Assembly (NCBI GenBank): GCA_001179505.1
Contig: CDMY01000316.1
Location: 1,778-65,777 of the forward strand
DNA length: 64,000 nt
DNA from: Vitrella brassicaformis
Lineage: Eukaryota; Sar; Vitrellaceae
Reading direction: 5' to 3'
The position numbers were made by a program, and so were the translations under genes. Of the stretch, positions 32,852 through 43,404 are shown piece after piece (the first letter of the stretch is position 1; every line of letters begins with the position of its first letter). Below the pieces are notes generated by a model. That model was not told where the DNA came from. It saw only the letters and a list, made by a program, of their open reading frames with translations, and searched no databases.

Positions 32852-34842
32852 GTGCGCGTGTGATGCACTCACGCACAGCCGGCATTGCAGCCAGGACAGG
32901 TGCTTGTCCATGTCTGACTGATTTGTCGTGTCTGCCACAGGCTGCTGGTTCAGCGTCCATGACCGTCGGCGAGGAGGGTGCCCTCAGCATGGGGCTCTTG
33001 CACGACGTCATAGATAGAGTGGTGAGCATCAGCACAAGTGCACCCGGCCGTGTGTGGCCAATCTCAATGTGCGACGCTTTTGCTTCTCTGCAGCCTGGTC
33101 TCGTTGTTCGCTTCATCGCCTTCCCCCCGCTCCACCTGGTGATGCAGCTGTCGTGCCACACACGACAAGAGGCAGCCCCGCACCACAGCCACCTCACCAT
33201 CAGCGCGGCCACGGCGGCCGAGCGGTCTTTCTGGCGACGACTGCCCCTCACGCTCATCCAGGACCTGGCGGCATGGCTCACACAGCTGACGGCCATCACC
33301 CTCCGCTGCCCAGTCCAGATCGCTGGCTGGTGCCTCGACGTTATGGTGACGATCGTTGAGGGGCACGCCGAGGCGCGACGGGCCAGGGGGATGCACCGAG
33401 GGACGCTCACCAGCATCAGCATATTCCCTGACGTCCAATTGGCACACAGACAGCGAAGCGCCCTCCGCCAAACCACTCTGGACCGTCCCCCGCCCTTTGT
33501 CACACGGCCGACCCTCGACGCCCTCGCATCCATCACTGGCCTGCAGGACGTCCATGAGTATTCGGTGGCCGAGAGAGGGTGGGACATGCCCTCCTTGGCT
33601 GTAGTGGAGCAGGAGGGCTGGAACGGCGACACATTGGGGCGATTCATCGTCTCGTCCCGGTGTCTGAAGCGTGTGAGTGGACGACTCCTCCGGCGCCCCT
33701 GGGTGGAAGCCTTCAAGGGCATGCCGGTGGCCGCATGGGGCGAGGCAGGCCCACTGAGCCAGCTGGAGGCCATCGGCACCATCGAGATCACTGGCTCCAT
33801 TCAGCAACATCTAGACCAACTCCAGCTAGGATCACCCGGAAACACCCAAAGCAGAGCTTTGCATACACATCTTGTACGCAGGCGACGCTGACATCGCGTG
33901 GCTGCCGGAAGCGAATCAAGCAGCTCGACCTCAGCATGTCGTATCTTTGCACCGTGGACCAGTTCAGCATACCCCATCTGCGCACCATTGACCGGTTCGT
34001 AGCTGCCTGCTGCGCGTCGCCCGACATCCCAGTCACGTGTTCCAGCCCATGGGCGAGATTCAACCCGATGATCCTGTGCCACGACGGCTTTCCCGCCCAT
34101 CCGTCCCCCGCCCTCACCTCCGTCATGAAGCAGATGGCCAAGCAGGCACACGATGTGCGGTTCGACCTCACCACGGCCTCATCCCTCACACCCGCCCCCA
34201 AGCAGTCAGCGATCGACCTGGCCGGGCAGCTGTCCTTCGACAACGCCAAGAGAGTGACGTTCAACAGCACCCATGTCGATCCCAACTCCCCGGTCCGCCG
34301 CCCCTCATTCATCGAGCACATGCAGCCCCTCCCCAAGGCCGATTGGCTGTGCCTGTCCGGCCGTCTGAATGAGGAAGCCAGCAGGTCGCTGGCTTCGAAG
34401 ATGCCCCAGCAGCTGGATAGGCTGGAGATCACCAGGATGCCGGTGGGTGATGCGGTGGGCGCCATCCGGGCGCTGGGCAAGGAGCGGGAGGTGGGGTGGG
34501 TGGACCTCAGTCAGGTGGTGATGGACAGAGAGAGATATGGCAGGGCGGATGGCATCGCTCAGCTGGTGGGGGCGGCGGCCGACTTGCCCGTCATCAAGTC
34601 ACTTGAGCTTCATTTGACGGGTCAGCGCCACACACAGGACGAAATACACAAGGGATTGTCTCTGTGTCCTTTCAGTTCGTGAGGACCTGGCAGGCAAAGC
34701 TGAGGCCGAGTATGTGCGTGGCATCCTCTCATCGCTTCTGCAGCAGCTAAGAGGCCTGCGGCGGCTGGAGATGTACCTGCCGGACATTTCCTGTCCGCAG
34801 GCCGTGACGGATGGCACGACTGTCCACGGCTTCCACATTTGA
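32795..34842 (+). CDS. F-box-like/leucine-rich family protein, member 1
   Basis: Exon 1 (32795-32851) encodes MLVGDGDGTEDPPQQNGQQ, nearly the same as the start of the copy at 38063. Exon 2 is 32941-33021 and exon 3 starts at 33094. The N-terminal part (GLLHDVIDRV, RFIAFPPLHLVMQLS) is placed like an F-box. The body is Leu-rich with irregular repeats: LTQLTAITLRCPVQIAG, PTLDALASITGLQDVHEY, LSQLEAIGTIEITG, RIKQLDLSMSYLC, LDRLEITRMPV, LRGLRRLEMYLPDI. It resembles F-box/LRR proteins, which recruit substrates to SCF ubiquitin ligases, but no domain match is certain. Near 33800-33880 the frame changes and no clear GT donor is visible, so a splice site or a frameshift is unresolved there. The last intron (about 34620-34677) joins in phase; stop TGA at 34840-34842. 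Confidence 0.65.
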
Positions 34843-35626
34843 TGGAGCCGGACCGCTTCGTGGGGGCGGACGCTTACCGCCTGCCAGTATTGAGCAGGTG
34901 AGGTGCACCAGTGTCGCTCATTTGTCGCGTTTCATCACCTGTGTCACTTATCTGACCAGGTGGCCGGCGGCCTGGCCATTGCATCCCCTTGAGACGCTCT
35001 GGTGCAGCTGGCTGAGAGGGGATTGTGTAGATGACCTGTTGGCTGACGTGTGTACGGATGGTGGGGGGCCCACCAACACGGCGGCCGGCCATGTGTGTAG
35101 GAGGAAGGGACGTTGCATCTGAGCGGGACTGCTGAATGGGTGCACAGGGGGTGATACTATACATACATGCTTACATGTTGATGACCAATACATTGATTGA
35201 TGCATATCTGTCTGTCCACACGCCCGTCCCTTTAGCCCGCCACACCCACACACACACACCTACCCACCAGGCATACATTCCCACACACCAATCGAGAAAT
35301 TGCTCATTCTTAATGTGTCAAAAGGAACGTCTCCCTGTCTCACACCGCCTGAATCGACGTGTGCTCGGCCTGGCTGTTTGGCCAGCACGAGCAAACACCG
35401 ACAATTAAGGCCAATGTAAGATGGAGAGACGCCAGCCAACCACACCTCAGAACACGATGCACGGACAAATGCGGACACCATTTATGAACGCCAGAAAATA
35501 CCTAACATGTCACAAGCATCAGGCGAGATCATTGTCACACACACACACACACAGTCCCCTCAAGCTACGATGGAACAGAAACTTGAAATGTCTGAATGTC
35601 TACCCCCTTGCCCCCTTCCTCTCTCG
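34843..35626. other. Gene-free stretch between convergent genes
   Basis: Both 3' UTRs should lie here. CA-rich tracts (35240-35262, 35538-35552) and TACATACATGC-type sequence occur. No exon is seen on either strand. Confidence 0.5.
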
Positions 35627-37429
35627 TCAGTTGATGCCCAGCGACACGAAATGCCCATCTTTGTCGACGTAGCCCAGCTGCCCCCATCGGAAGTCGCAGT
35701 CGGTGTTGCCCAAGTGGCTGTTGAAGCCCTTGATGATGGACCCCTCCAGGCCATACACGGCTGCCTCGTCCAAACGCGCCCGATGCACCACCTCTCGCAC
35801 TCCGAGGCGCCTGTGTTGGCCGTCTTCTCCCCCCTTAATGGCGAAGCACTGCAGTGGCGGCTCGCCCATCGTCGGCCCGCCTTGCTCACCTCCCGTCACG
35901 TTCACCACACTCTTCAACCACTGCAGCAGCCCCTCTCCCGTTCGTCCCTTGCCCATCGCAGTCTTGCCCACCACCTCTCGATTGCTGACCGTCTTGGTGG
36001 CGGCCTGGTTGATGACGTGGTCGACGGCGGCACCCACGCGGCGCTTGAGAGGCGAGTCGGCGATGAGGAACTCGTCAACGACGGCACGGGCAGCCGACGG
36101 GTCGTGAAGGAATGCGCCGATCTTCCATGCGATGGATATCGCCTCCTGTGGGCCGAATGTCAGGCTGGACGGGGAGGGGTGAGGGTAAGCACCGTCGTGG
36201 TGGGGCGCCATTGGCAGCAGACAGCCGACGCGGACGGCGGTGTCGCGCTGCCGCTTGAGTGCGGCATTGATGGCAATCATCACACGCTGCGGCAGCTCGT
36301 TGAGAATCGCCGCATACTCCTCCAGCACCAGGGACCGCTTGTGCTGCGTCTCTTGGGTGTGCGAGGGCAGCAGGTCGATCGACCCCCCGTGACGCAGCAG
36401 GGTGCGGATGCAGCGCTTGGCCTCGTCGACCCGGTTAGGAAGCATCGTCCACATAGTAAGGCGGACCCCGACGGATTTGCCATGGTAGCGTGTAAGCTTG
36501 CTCTTCAGCCCGCTAGCCGCCCAATAAAGGGCGGTCCTGACGCCGCCCACATGCAGAAAGCGCCGGTTGACCTCGGTGGAGGGGATGCGGCCGAGTAGAT
36601 ACGTCAGAGCTGTGTGGTTGGACGCCCAGGCCGCGCACTGGAGTGGCGTCAGAGGTGTTGCCTCCCCACCGCCTCCACCTTGCTGTCGCTGCGTCAGCGA
36701 GGCTCCACGCTCCACCAACATGGCCAGGTACTGGTCGATCCAGATCTGCGAAATGCTGATGAATGCGACGCGGCAAACGCTCATCACAGTCGTCTTGCCG
36801 TCGATGTCCATGTCGGTGGCCAGGGAGGGGTCGTGCTGCAGCAGACGGGCGGAGATGTTGAAGAGGACGTCTTGCTTCTCGGCTGAGAAGTAGCCGGCGA
36901 GCGGCTGGCCGAGCCTGTCGATGAAGAGGAGAGGGCTGCTGGCGAGGGACGGGTGGCCGCGGACTGCCACATGGTGGCTGAGAAGCACCTCGACGGCCGT
37001 CATGTTGAGTGATTCCTTGGCCATCTTGATGGGAACGATGGTGTGGTCGTTTCCTCCGTTGACGCTCGCCCCTGCCAAGATGAGCTCATTGAGGATGGCC
37101 GCCTGCACCTCCCGCGTTCGCCAACGCCACACCGGGCTCGCGGACTTGAGCGGCGGGAAGATGCTGCTGGTATCGATGGCCAGCGAGAGGATGCCGACAT
37201 GTTGGATGCGGCAGCTGCACGTCAGGGCGACCAGGACATTGACGTCAGCGCCAAGGCCGATGAGCCGCCGAATGCCGTCGAGACTGATGCTGCGGAGGAA
37301 AATGCCGCGAACGAGGGCCCTCGTGGGCTGAGTCGCGTTGGCGGGCAGGCGAACATCCACGCTGTCGAAGATGACTGACGTCCAAATCCGGTCGGCCACT
37401 GATGTGAAAACAAACAGAGAAGCGTCCAT
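35627..37429 (-). CDS. Ankyrin-repeat protein, single exon
   Basis: An uninterrupted frame of 600 residues from MDASLFVFTSVADRIW, unusual beside its intron-rich neighbours. The frame is open for 30 residues upstream, but the chosen Met precedes the first ordered segment. Ankyrin-type helices recur: SLDGIRRLIGLGADVNVLVA, AAILNELILAGASVNGG, LAMLVERGASLTQRQQ, TPLQCAAWASNHTALTYLLG, RTALYWAASG and CIRTLLRHGGSIDLLP. A Gly run (QQGGGGGEA) interrupts them. The C-terminal third has no recognisable repeat; it includes HVINQAATKTVSNREVVGK and ends WGQLGYVDKDGHFVSLGIN. Such proteins usually mediate protein-protein contacts; no partner is evident. It lies between two F-box-like paralogs on the opposite strand. 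Lack of introns could mean origin by retroposition or simply a compact gene. Confidence 0.8.
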   Translation of the reverse strand: MDASLFVFTSVADRIWTSVIFDSVDVRLPANATQPTRALVRGIFLRSISLDGIRRLIGLGADVNVLVALTCSCRIQHVGILSLAIDTSSIFPPLKSASPVWRWRTREVQAAILNELILAGASVNGGNDHTIVPIKMAKESLNMTAVEVLLSHHVAVRGHPSLASSPLLFIDRLGQPLAGYFSAEKQDVLFNISARLLQHDPSLATDMDIDGKTTVMSVCRVAFISISQIWIDQYLAMLVERGASLTQRQQGGGGGEATPLTPLQCAAWASNHTALTYLLGRIPSTEVNRRFLHVGGVRTALYWAASGLKSKLTRYHGKSVGVRLTMWTMLPNRVDEAKRCIRTLLRHGGSIDLLPSHTQETQHKRSLVLEEYAAILNELPQRVMIAINAALKRQRDTAVRVGCLLPMAPHHDGAYPHPSPSSLTFGPQEAISIAWKIGAFLHDPSAARAVVDEFLIADSPLKRRVGAAVDHVINQAATKTVSNREVVGKTAMGKGRTGEGLLQWLKSVVNVTGGEQGGPTMGEPPLQCFAIKGGEDGQHRRLGVREVVHRARLDEAAVYGLEGSIIKGFNSHLGNTDCDFRWGQLGYVDKDGHFVSLGIN

Positions 37430-38062
37430 CTCCAGTGTCTGACAGGGTTGACAGCGTTGTGGACGCGAGCCGACAGCGCCTACTGACCAGAGAAATGGAA
37501 ATGAGTGATACAGTATCAAATCGTCCCATCATTCATTCATTCATCTCAGCCTGACTGCGTCATGGATGCTGCTTACTGGGAGCTTCTCTGACGTCAGCCA
37601 AGGCCTCCGCAGCGAGCGAAGAGAGAGCAGCAGTGACGGCGAATAAGCGGAAACAGCTACCGGAGCCACAGGGCCTTCGTACTCAGGCACGAGCAAGCGG
37701 AGCACAGCAGAAGAGCAACGGCGTGGATCAAACGTTTCACCAAGATCTTCCTTATGCAGCGTTCGCGTTCTCCAAAGTGAATGCCCTCCTCAAAGCTCGC
37801 AGTACGATCGGGCGATGAAGGATGGATATCTGTGACGTTTGAGCGTCGCTGGTGGACGAGCAGGGCATACTCTTGCACCCCATCGACAGCAAAGAGATGC
37901 CTTCGTCCGTCGGCGGCAGTATTGGTTCGGTAGAGGTTGGAGGGCCGTGCTGATGGCCAAACGACACTGCTCGCGCCAAGGAGAGGTAAGGCAGACTGAG
38001 AGCGGGATGAATAGCCGCACCCAAACAGGATGTGCGCTCTCTTTGTTTACAGGAGCATGTAG
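37430..38062. other. Upstream region holding duplicated segment copy 2
   Basis: Divergent spacer between the ankyrin gene and the frame-broken F-box-like copy. From about 37547 it matches the 32.28-32.85 kb segment. No exon is assigned. Confidence 0.6.
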
Positions 38063-38105
38063 ATGTTGCTTGGTGACGGTGATGGCGCTGAAGACCCACC
38101 GCAGC
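37547..38105. repeat. Duplicated segment, copy 2
   Basis: Direct repeat of about 32284-32851. Copy 2 lacks several short blocks present in copy 1 (for example around 32640-32700) and has its own extra sequence near 37600-37800. Confidence 0.8.
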
Positions 38106-40263
38106 AGACTGCACAGCAGGTGCCCGTGTGATGCACCCACAATACAATCCATTTGCACTGACACACACAATGAATTGATGGGCTGTGGCTGGCGTGTTGT
38201 CTGTCTGCATGTGTGATGCCCTGTCCGTTCTGCAGCAGTCGAATGTGTCTTTGCCGCTGTGGAAGGTGCCGCCCGACACCCTCTCGACCATCCTCAGCCC
38301 ACTGCTCTGCACGCAGTTCATCATCGGCACACTCTCACTCGTCCGCAAGGCCTTCACGACCATCGCCAACGACCCCTCCACACACCACCACGTCCGCATC
38401 CAGACTGTCAAGCCCATCCATCTCACCGACACGCAGCTCCGTGTCTGGTGCCTTCGACTCAGTAAGACCAAGCGTGCGGTGATCACCTGCCCGATGACGG
38501 AGAGCATGGTGCGCCTGGTCGAGGGCATGCGGAACACGCTGACGTTCCTGGAGATGAACGAGCCGGCGTCACGGCTGTGTACCCCGTTCCCAGGAGGCTG
38601 TCAGATGAGCGAGAGAGACCGCTGGTGGACTTTCCGGTGCTTGGCGAGGTGCGGGCGGGCGGCATGTGGGTGCAGGCGGCGCCTCGCAAGCGATGGGCAC
38701 TCAAGTGAGCGAAGACACGACCCACACCAGCCAGGCGCATCTGTGGGCGGGCCTCATATCTCTGGTTTCAGGTCCCTCGTGTCACTGAGCATTCGCGATG
38801 GGGATGTCACGCCGCAGTCGTCGTTTGCCGAGGGTGGTTTCGGTGTGTGGTGGTCCTTCGGGTCATGCCTCCGGTCGCTGGAGTACAACGATAGCGGGTG
38901 CACTGCATATGGCGTGCTGCTGGATGAGCTGCCGGCGACCTGAAGATACTGCGACTCAGCAGCGAGCGCTTCTGCTTCACCGCCGCCGGCGCACAGCGGA
39001 TGGCTCAGCGGGGCCTCAGGCTGGAGGAGGTCGACATCGCCCTGCGTGGGTTGGCATCCACCTCACGTGTCGAGGTACGAGTTCCATTCATGACAGTTCA
39101 TTCATCAGGCAGATGAAGACAACGATGCAGAGACAACACTCTGTGTGTGTGTGTGTGTGTGTGTGCCTATCAAACAGGCGGTGGATGAGGTCTGCAAGTT
39201 GTGCCTGGCGCCTGAGGCCAAAGAGGACTGGAGCAGGAGTGACATTGCTTCGACCTGCGACTGCTGTGGCAGCAGACGGATGATGCCGCTGGTGACACCA
39301 TCAAGCTGCTGGCCTCCGTCGCCACTAGTGTGCACTTTCCCTACTTACTCGACTGCCTTCCAGGCCCCCTCTCCCCTACTCTCCCGCCTCATCCCATCGC
39401 TCACCTTTCCTCGAGCACGCTGCCTGAAGGTCGACGAGTGCAGCCTACCAGAAGGGCCTCCCTATGGCTCGCCTGTGCCTGAGGTGGTCCTGTCTAATGT
39501 GTCACACCTGTTTCCACACGTGACACGGGCGGAGGTGAGTGATGTGGACGGTGTGTGCTTTGTGTGTGAAGTGAGGTGATGTGTGGCTGTTTCTGTGTGT
39601 GTGTTTCAGGAACGCTGCTACAACTTCACCTGCTAATCCGGAGTTCCTGACACCAACAGATCCCCCACAGAAAGACCGACAGACAGCCCCCCCCCCCCCA
39701 GACTGACCCAACAGAAAGACCCCACAAAGAGAGGAAGACCCCACAAAGACAAACAGACTAAACAGGCTGACCCCCGTGTATGATCGGACGAATGCTGACG
39801 ACTGCATGCGTGACAGACACCACACCGTTGCATGGACGTTGGAAGGTCTATCCCTGATTCAGTCGGTCATGGTGTTGTGTGGTGACAGCGGGGCACGGCA
39901 CTCGCTATGAAGCCAGTAGAGAGCCTCGTACTGCCTTTCATCGAGGTGGTCGAGGAGCCGATTGAGCACTTGCTGCAGCTAGACAGGATCGTTGTGGGCA
40001 TCACTCTGGAGGGGGAGGGGTGGGAGGGGGTTCTAGGCAGTGACATTGCCACCGCGCTGCAAGAGCACCGGACGCCCCATCCTGACCCAGCGGATGGGCG
40101 TCGGCTGCCCTTTTACGTCTGGCTGCGCGAGTCAGGCTTTGAGATGGTCGAGCTGCCCCGGCTGGCCTTCGACTGTCGCGTAGAGGTCCACCGGATCGGT
40201 TTTGTCGATGAGCCGATGCAGCGACGGATCACTGACTACTTCTCTGCTTCTCACAGCCAGTGA
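38063..40263 (+). pseudogene. F-box-like/leucine-rich family, member 2, frame-broken
   Basis: Exon 1 starts MLLGDGDGAEDPPQQTAQQ and joins QSNVSLPLWKVPPDTL at 38236. KPIHLTDTQLRVW and AVITCPMTESMVRLVEGM align with KPIHLSSRQVGAW and AVLNCPVTDGLVLLIEAT of member 3; EDWSRSDI aligns with EDWSKSSF; HLFPHVTRAE aligns with RLFRHVTCLD; and EEPIEHLLQLDRIVVG aligns with SQAIEQLPSLERIVVE. Homology therefore spans the whole of member 3. At least two frame changes are needed. One is within about 38560-38600, where the matching part continues in another frame as RPLVDFPVLGEVRAGGMW. The other is at about 38940, where LLDELPAT runs into TGA but the homologous LKILRLSSERF continues one base off. The exon after 39608 stops quickly (ERCYNFTC). 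Either a decaying copy or assembly errors. Confidence 0.6.
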
Positions 40264-40634
40264 TGAGACAGACACAGGCAGGGGGAGGGAGGGAGCGAGG
40301 AGGCTGTACAGATGGTGGGGGTCCCGGCCTCCTCGTACATGGGTTGTCTAAGCGAACGGTACACCACCCGCCAGCAGCAGCAGGCCTGCAGGTGGCCGGA
40401 TGATGCACCAATCGCTGGACACGCACAAGTGCAGTTTGCTCACATCAATTGGCTCTTCGGTCTCGTGTGAATCTCACGTTTGCCTCATCGCGCATCAACC
40501 GACGTGGACACGTCCGAAACCGAAAGAGAAAGACGTCACCAGAAAAGCAAAGGCAGGCCAAACGGAGACACTGTCTGCACAAAAAATCAGTTATGTCTAC
40601 ACGCACCGTCGCAAACAGTAGACGGGATAACGAC

Positions 40635-40669
<35 letters not shown>

Positions 40670-40858
40670 GGCAGGCAGGCAGACAGACAGACAGACAGAC
40701 AGACAGAGACACAGAGAGACAACTTGAAGGGGCAGCCAGCCAGCATTCTCACTCCTGGCCAATGGCCATCTGCCAACCGTTGGTTGGCAAAACCCCAACG
40801 GCTGCTTCCTTTCTTGCCGGAATCTCGCGCGAAGCCTCGCCTCGCCGAAAGCATCATC
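40264..40858. other. Spacer with a GACA/GGCA repeat
   Basis: Between two plus-strand genes. A tetranucleotide tract of GACA with an internal GGCA block lies at about 40639-40710. Just before the next start is TCTCGCGCGA (40823-40832), a TCGCG-type element. Confidence 0.55.
40639..40710. repeat. GACA/GGCA tetranucleotide repeat
   Basis: Uninterrupted (GACA)n with a central (GGCA) block, then (GACA)n again, in the spacer upstream of the S74-like gene. Confidence 0.9.
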
Positions 40859-42144
40859 ATGTCAGTGGTCGCCCTCGCCGCTGTGTGCCTCGGCCTCTAC
40901 ACCGTACGCCGTGCTGACGGCCAAGAAGATTGCTTCAAAACAAATATTTGTAGGTGTACGCAGGCCACACGGCACAACAGCAACACACGACTTATCCGCC
41001 CTTGCGTGTGTTGCTGTTGCCTTCGTGCAGGCGTGATAGCCGGCGACACCTTTGCCCGTCCCGAAGGTGATGTGGTGGCAGCCGACGACCTGATTGCCAG
41101 GGACGATCTGGTTGCCGATGACGATGTGGTTGCCAAGGACGATCTGCGAGTTTTTGGTGACGAGGTGCGGGCCCTAAATGCGGAAGTTAGAGCCAGAAGT
41201 AAGCAACAAGCAGCGAGTCCTGTCGCCCGCTTGTGGACGTGCTTGTCTTCCAGGCGTGACTGTCGGTTATCCTGACATTACCCTCTTCTGGTCCGCTCTT
41301 GGCGAGGATGGCGAAGTCGTGGCAGAGAGCGTCGTATCCGCCCCTCGCATCCGTTCGTATAACGATCCATTAAGAGCTCAGTCACCCGCCCTTTTCAGAG
41401 AGCGTCTGAGCGTGATGGACGGGGGGGACATTTCGGCGGGGAACAGCATCACTGTCGGCAGGCCTGACCCTGACCTGAGGCCAGGCATAACTCGCGGAGA
41501 GGGCAACATCGTGGCACAGAACACCGTTCTGGCCCAGGACATCTCTGCGCTTGGAACCATCAGCGGAGAAGACGGGTGCAGCTGCGGCGGGCTGACTATT
41601 CCAGGGGACGTTGAGCTGAGCGCCACCGACAACCAGCCGCCGGCAAGCTTCGCAGAGTGGGGCGGGAGGAACCGATCATCTGCTTACGAGGCCTTCAGGC
41701 AGCTGCCTGTCCACACCAACCCACACAACAGGCTGACGCTGGCCGCCCAGGACGTCAGCCGCCTCTTCCCATCGGCAGTGGGGGCTTACGAAGACAATCA
41801 TCAGCCGAAGAAGGGCGGCAAGGGGCGGCCGACGAAGCGCACGACCATCGATCTGACCCAGCTAATCTTCACGCAGATGTCCGTCATCCAAGACCTCCAG
41901 GCCCGTGCGTCTGTCATCCCTGACCTCCAGGCCCGCATCGCCCGTCTGGAGAATGCGCTTGGCGGACACCAGGGTAGCATCAAGGCACACACAATAGCCA
42001 AAGGAGCTCACGTGTCTGTCTGTCTGTCTGTCTGTCTGTGTCTGTGTCTGTGTCTTTGTGGTTGGTGCAGGCCGAGGCGGCAAGAAGGGCAAGGGCGCCG
42101 GTGGCCCACCCTCAGTTGCTGGCGGGAAGGGCGGCAACAAGTGA
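40859..42144 (+). CDS. Secreted hexapeptide-like protein with a peptidase S74-like C-terminus
   Basis: Four exons (40859-40949, 41031-41198, 41254-41973, 42071-42144) join in frame to give 350 residues. The N-terminus is a signal peptide (MSVVALAAVCLGLYTVRRADG). Then come short repeats typical of a beta-helix shaft: GDVVAADDLIARDDLVADDD, VVAKDDLRVFGDEV, GDISAGNSITVG, GNIVAQNTVLAQDISALGTI. The segment NRLTLAAQDVSRLFPSAVGA, followed by TTIDLTQLIFTQMSVIQDLQ and a coiled coil (PDLQARIARLENALG), matches the layout of the S74 intramolecular chaperone (in the family, GxxAQ-V...FPE-V, then vdY..L then a trimeric coiled coil), known from phage tail fibres and MYRF. The usual catalytic Ser-Asp...Lys pattern is not obvious; ASFAEWGGRNRSSAYEAF stands in its place. 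The last exon is a Gly/Lys tail. Likely a trimeric secreted fibre; S74 assignment is inference. Confidence 0.72.
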
Positions 42145-43404
42145 GATGTCTATGTGTCTGAGTGAGTGAGTGATGAGTGAGTGTGTATACATACCCTTTC
42201 TGTGTTCACAAGTGCGCACTTGTATTGCATTGTATGTTATGGTATGGATCGTGTGGTGAGACAGAAGCGCTTTTCTCTGATGCCCTGACTGACTGGAGAG
42301 AGAGGCGAACCAATGGAGGGAGGGGGGCCTGGTTTGCCTGGGCTCATCACGAGTCTGTGTGTCTGTGTGTCGACATAGTTGTGTGAGTGCCGCTGTACAC
42401 TTCATATGTACTGGACGGCAGCTGTCCGTGTCCTTGTCCGGCGGGAGAGATAGGTGCGTGCAGTGCTAGGTCATCCATCGCAGAGAGGGCAGCGAGGAGG
42501 GGGGCGGGACCTGCGTATGCGGTGAGTCTAAGCATCTCTTGGGGTGTCTCTAGATCATTTATTTGTCTGCCAATGTGCACATCCTACTCGTATATTTGTG
42601 CCGCTGGCTGCATCCATCGCATGTGTGTCGGCTCACGAATCAATCGCATGGGACAGAATTCTCCTCCGTCTTGGCTGAAGGGAGAGGCAAGGGGAGAGGA
42701 AGATGGTAAGGGCAAGGTCGGTGCCATGCCGACATTCGGCCGTGGCATGGCAACTTGGCGGCATTGCCCACCTTGTTCGCGCATGGGTTGCTCTGAATTT
42801 CGGTATGCATTCAGTTTGATTGTGGACGTGTGGTTCGGTCGGGTTGTAGTTTATGTGTGTCCACAGACAGCAGTGATTCGTGTGTATGCGTGGCGGGTGC
42901 CGGTGGCCTGCCTTCTCTCTCCACCCTGATCAATTTGTTTTGCCTTTTGGCTGTGTGTGTGGTGTGGGGAAGTAGGGCCTGCCTGCTGCCATTGACCTGC
43001 GTGTGTGTGCGGTTGCTGCAGTCAGTGTGCAGACGTCGTGTGGTGACTGTGTGCGCATTCGTGAGTACAAGTGCACCAAGCCGCCAAATGGTTCTGTCCA
43101 CTCATGCCACACAAGTCTCATGCTACGTCCCGTGATGAGTACGCTCAACACAGAGAGAGACAGAGGGAGAGAGACATCCTGTGATGAGTACGGGGGAATT
43201 TGTTACGGGGTCTGCACCGAGCCCATAAATCAAGAGCATTCCCAACGTCAATCCATCCACCCGTCCCTCGCAAAATCCAAGTATACAGACAACCGCACTC
43301 ATCAATCAAAAGACACACGAGTCGCCAGTACACACCATAACAGCAACGGCCGGATGTACGGATGCCTTGGTGACGGGCCTGTCTGTCTGTCTGTCTGTCA
43401 GCTC
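42145..43404. other. 1.26-kb gene-free stretch between convergent genes
   Basis: TG-rich on the + strand to about 43.05 kb, then mixed, ending in a CTGTCTGTC tract (about 43379-43399). This fits two facing 3' UTRs. No convincing exon is seen. Confidence 0.5.

Noticed and set aside
32448-33800. Long open minus-strand frame (450 codons)
   Set aside because: It is opposite the plus-strand exons of F-box-like member 1, and the related segment at 37.5-38.1 kb keeps a different minus frame, so it is a shadow of GC-rich coding sequence.
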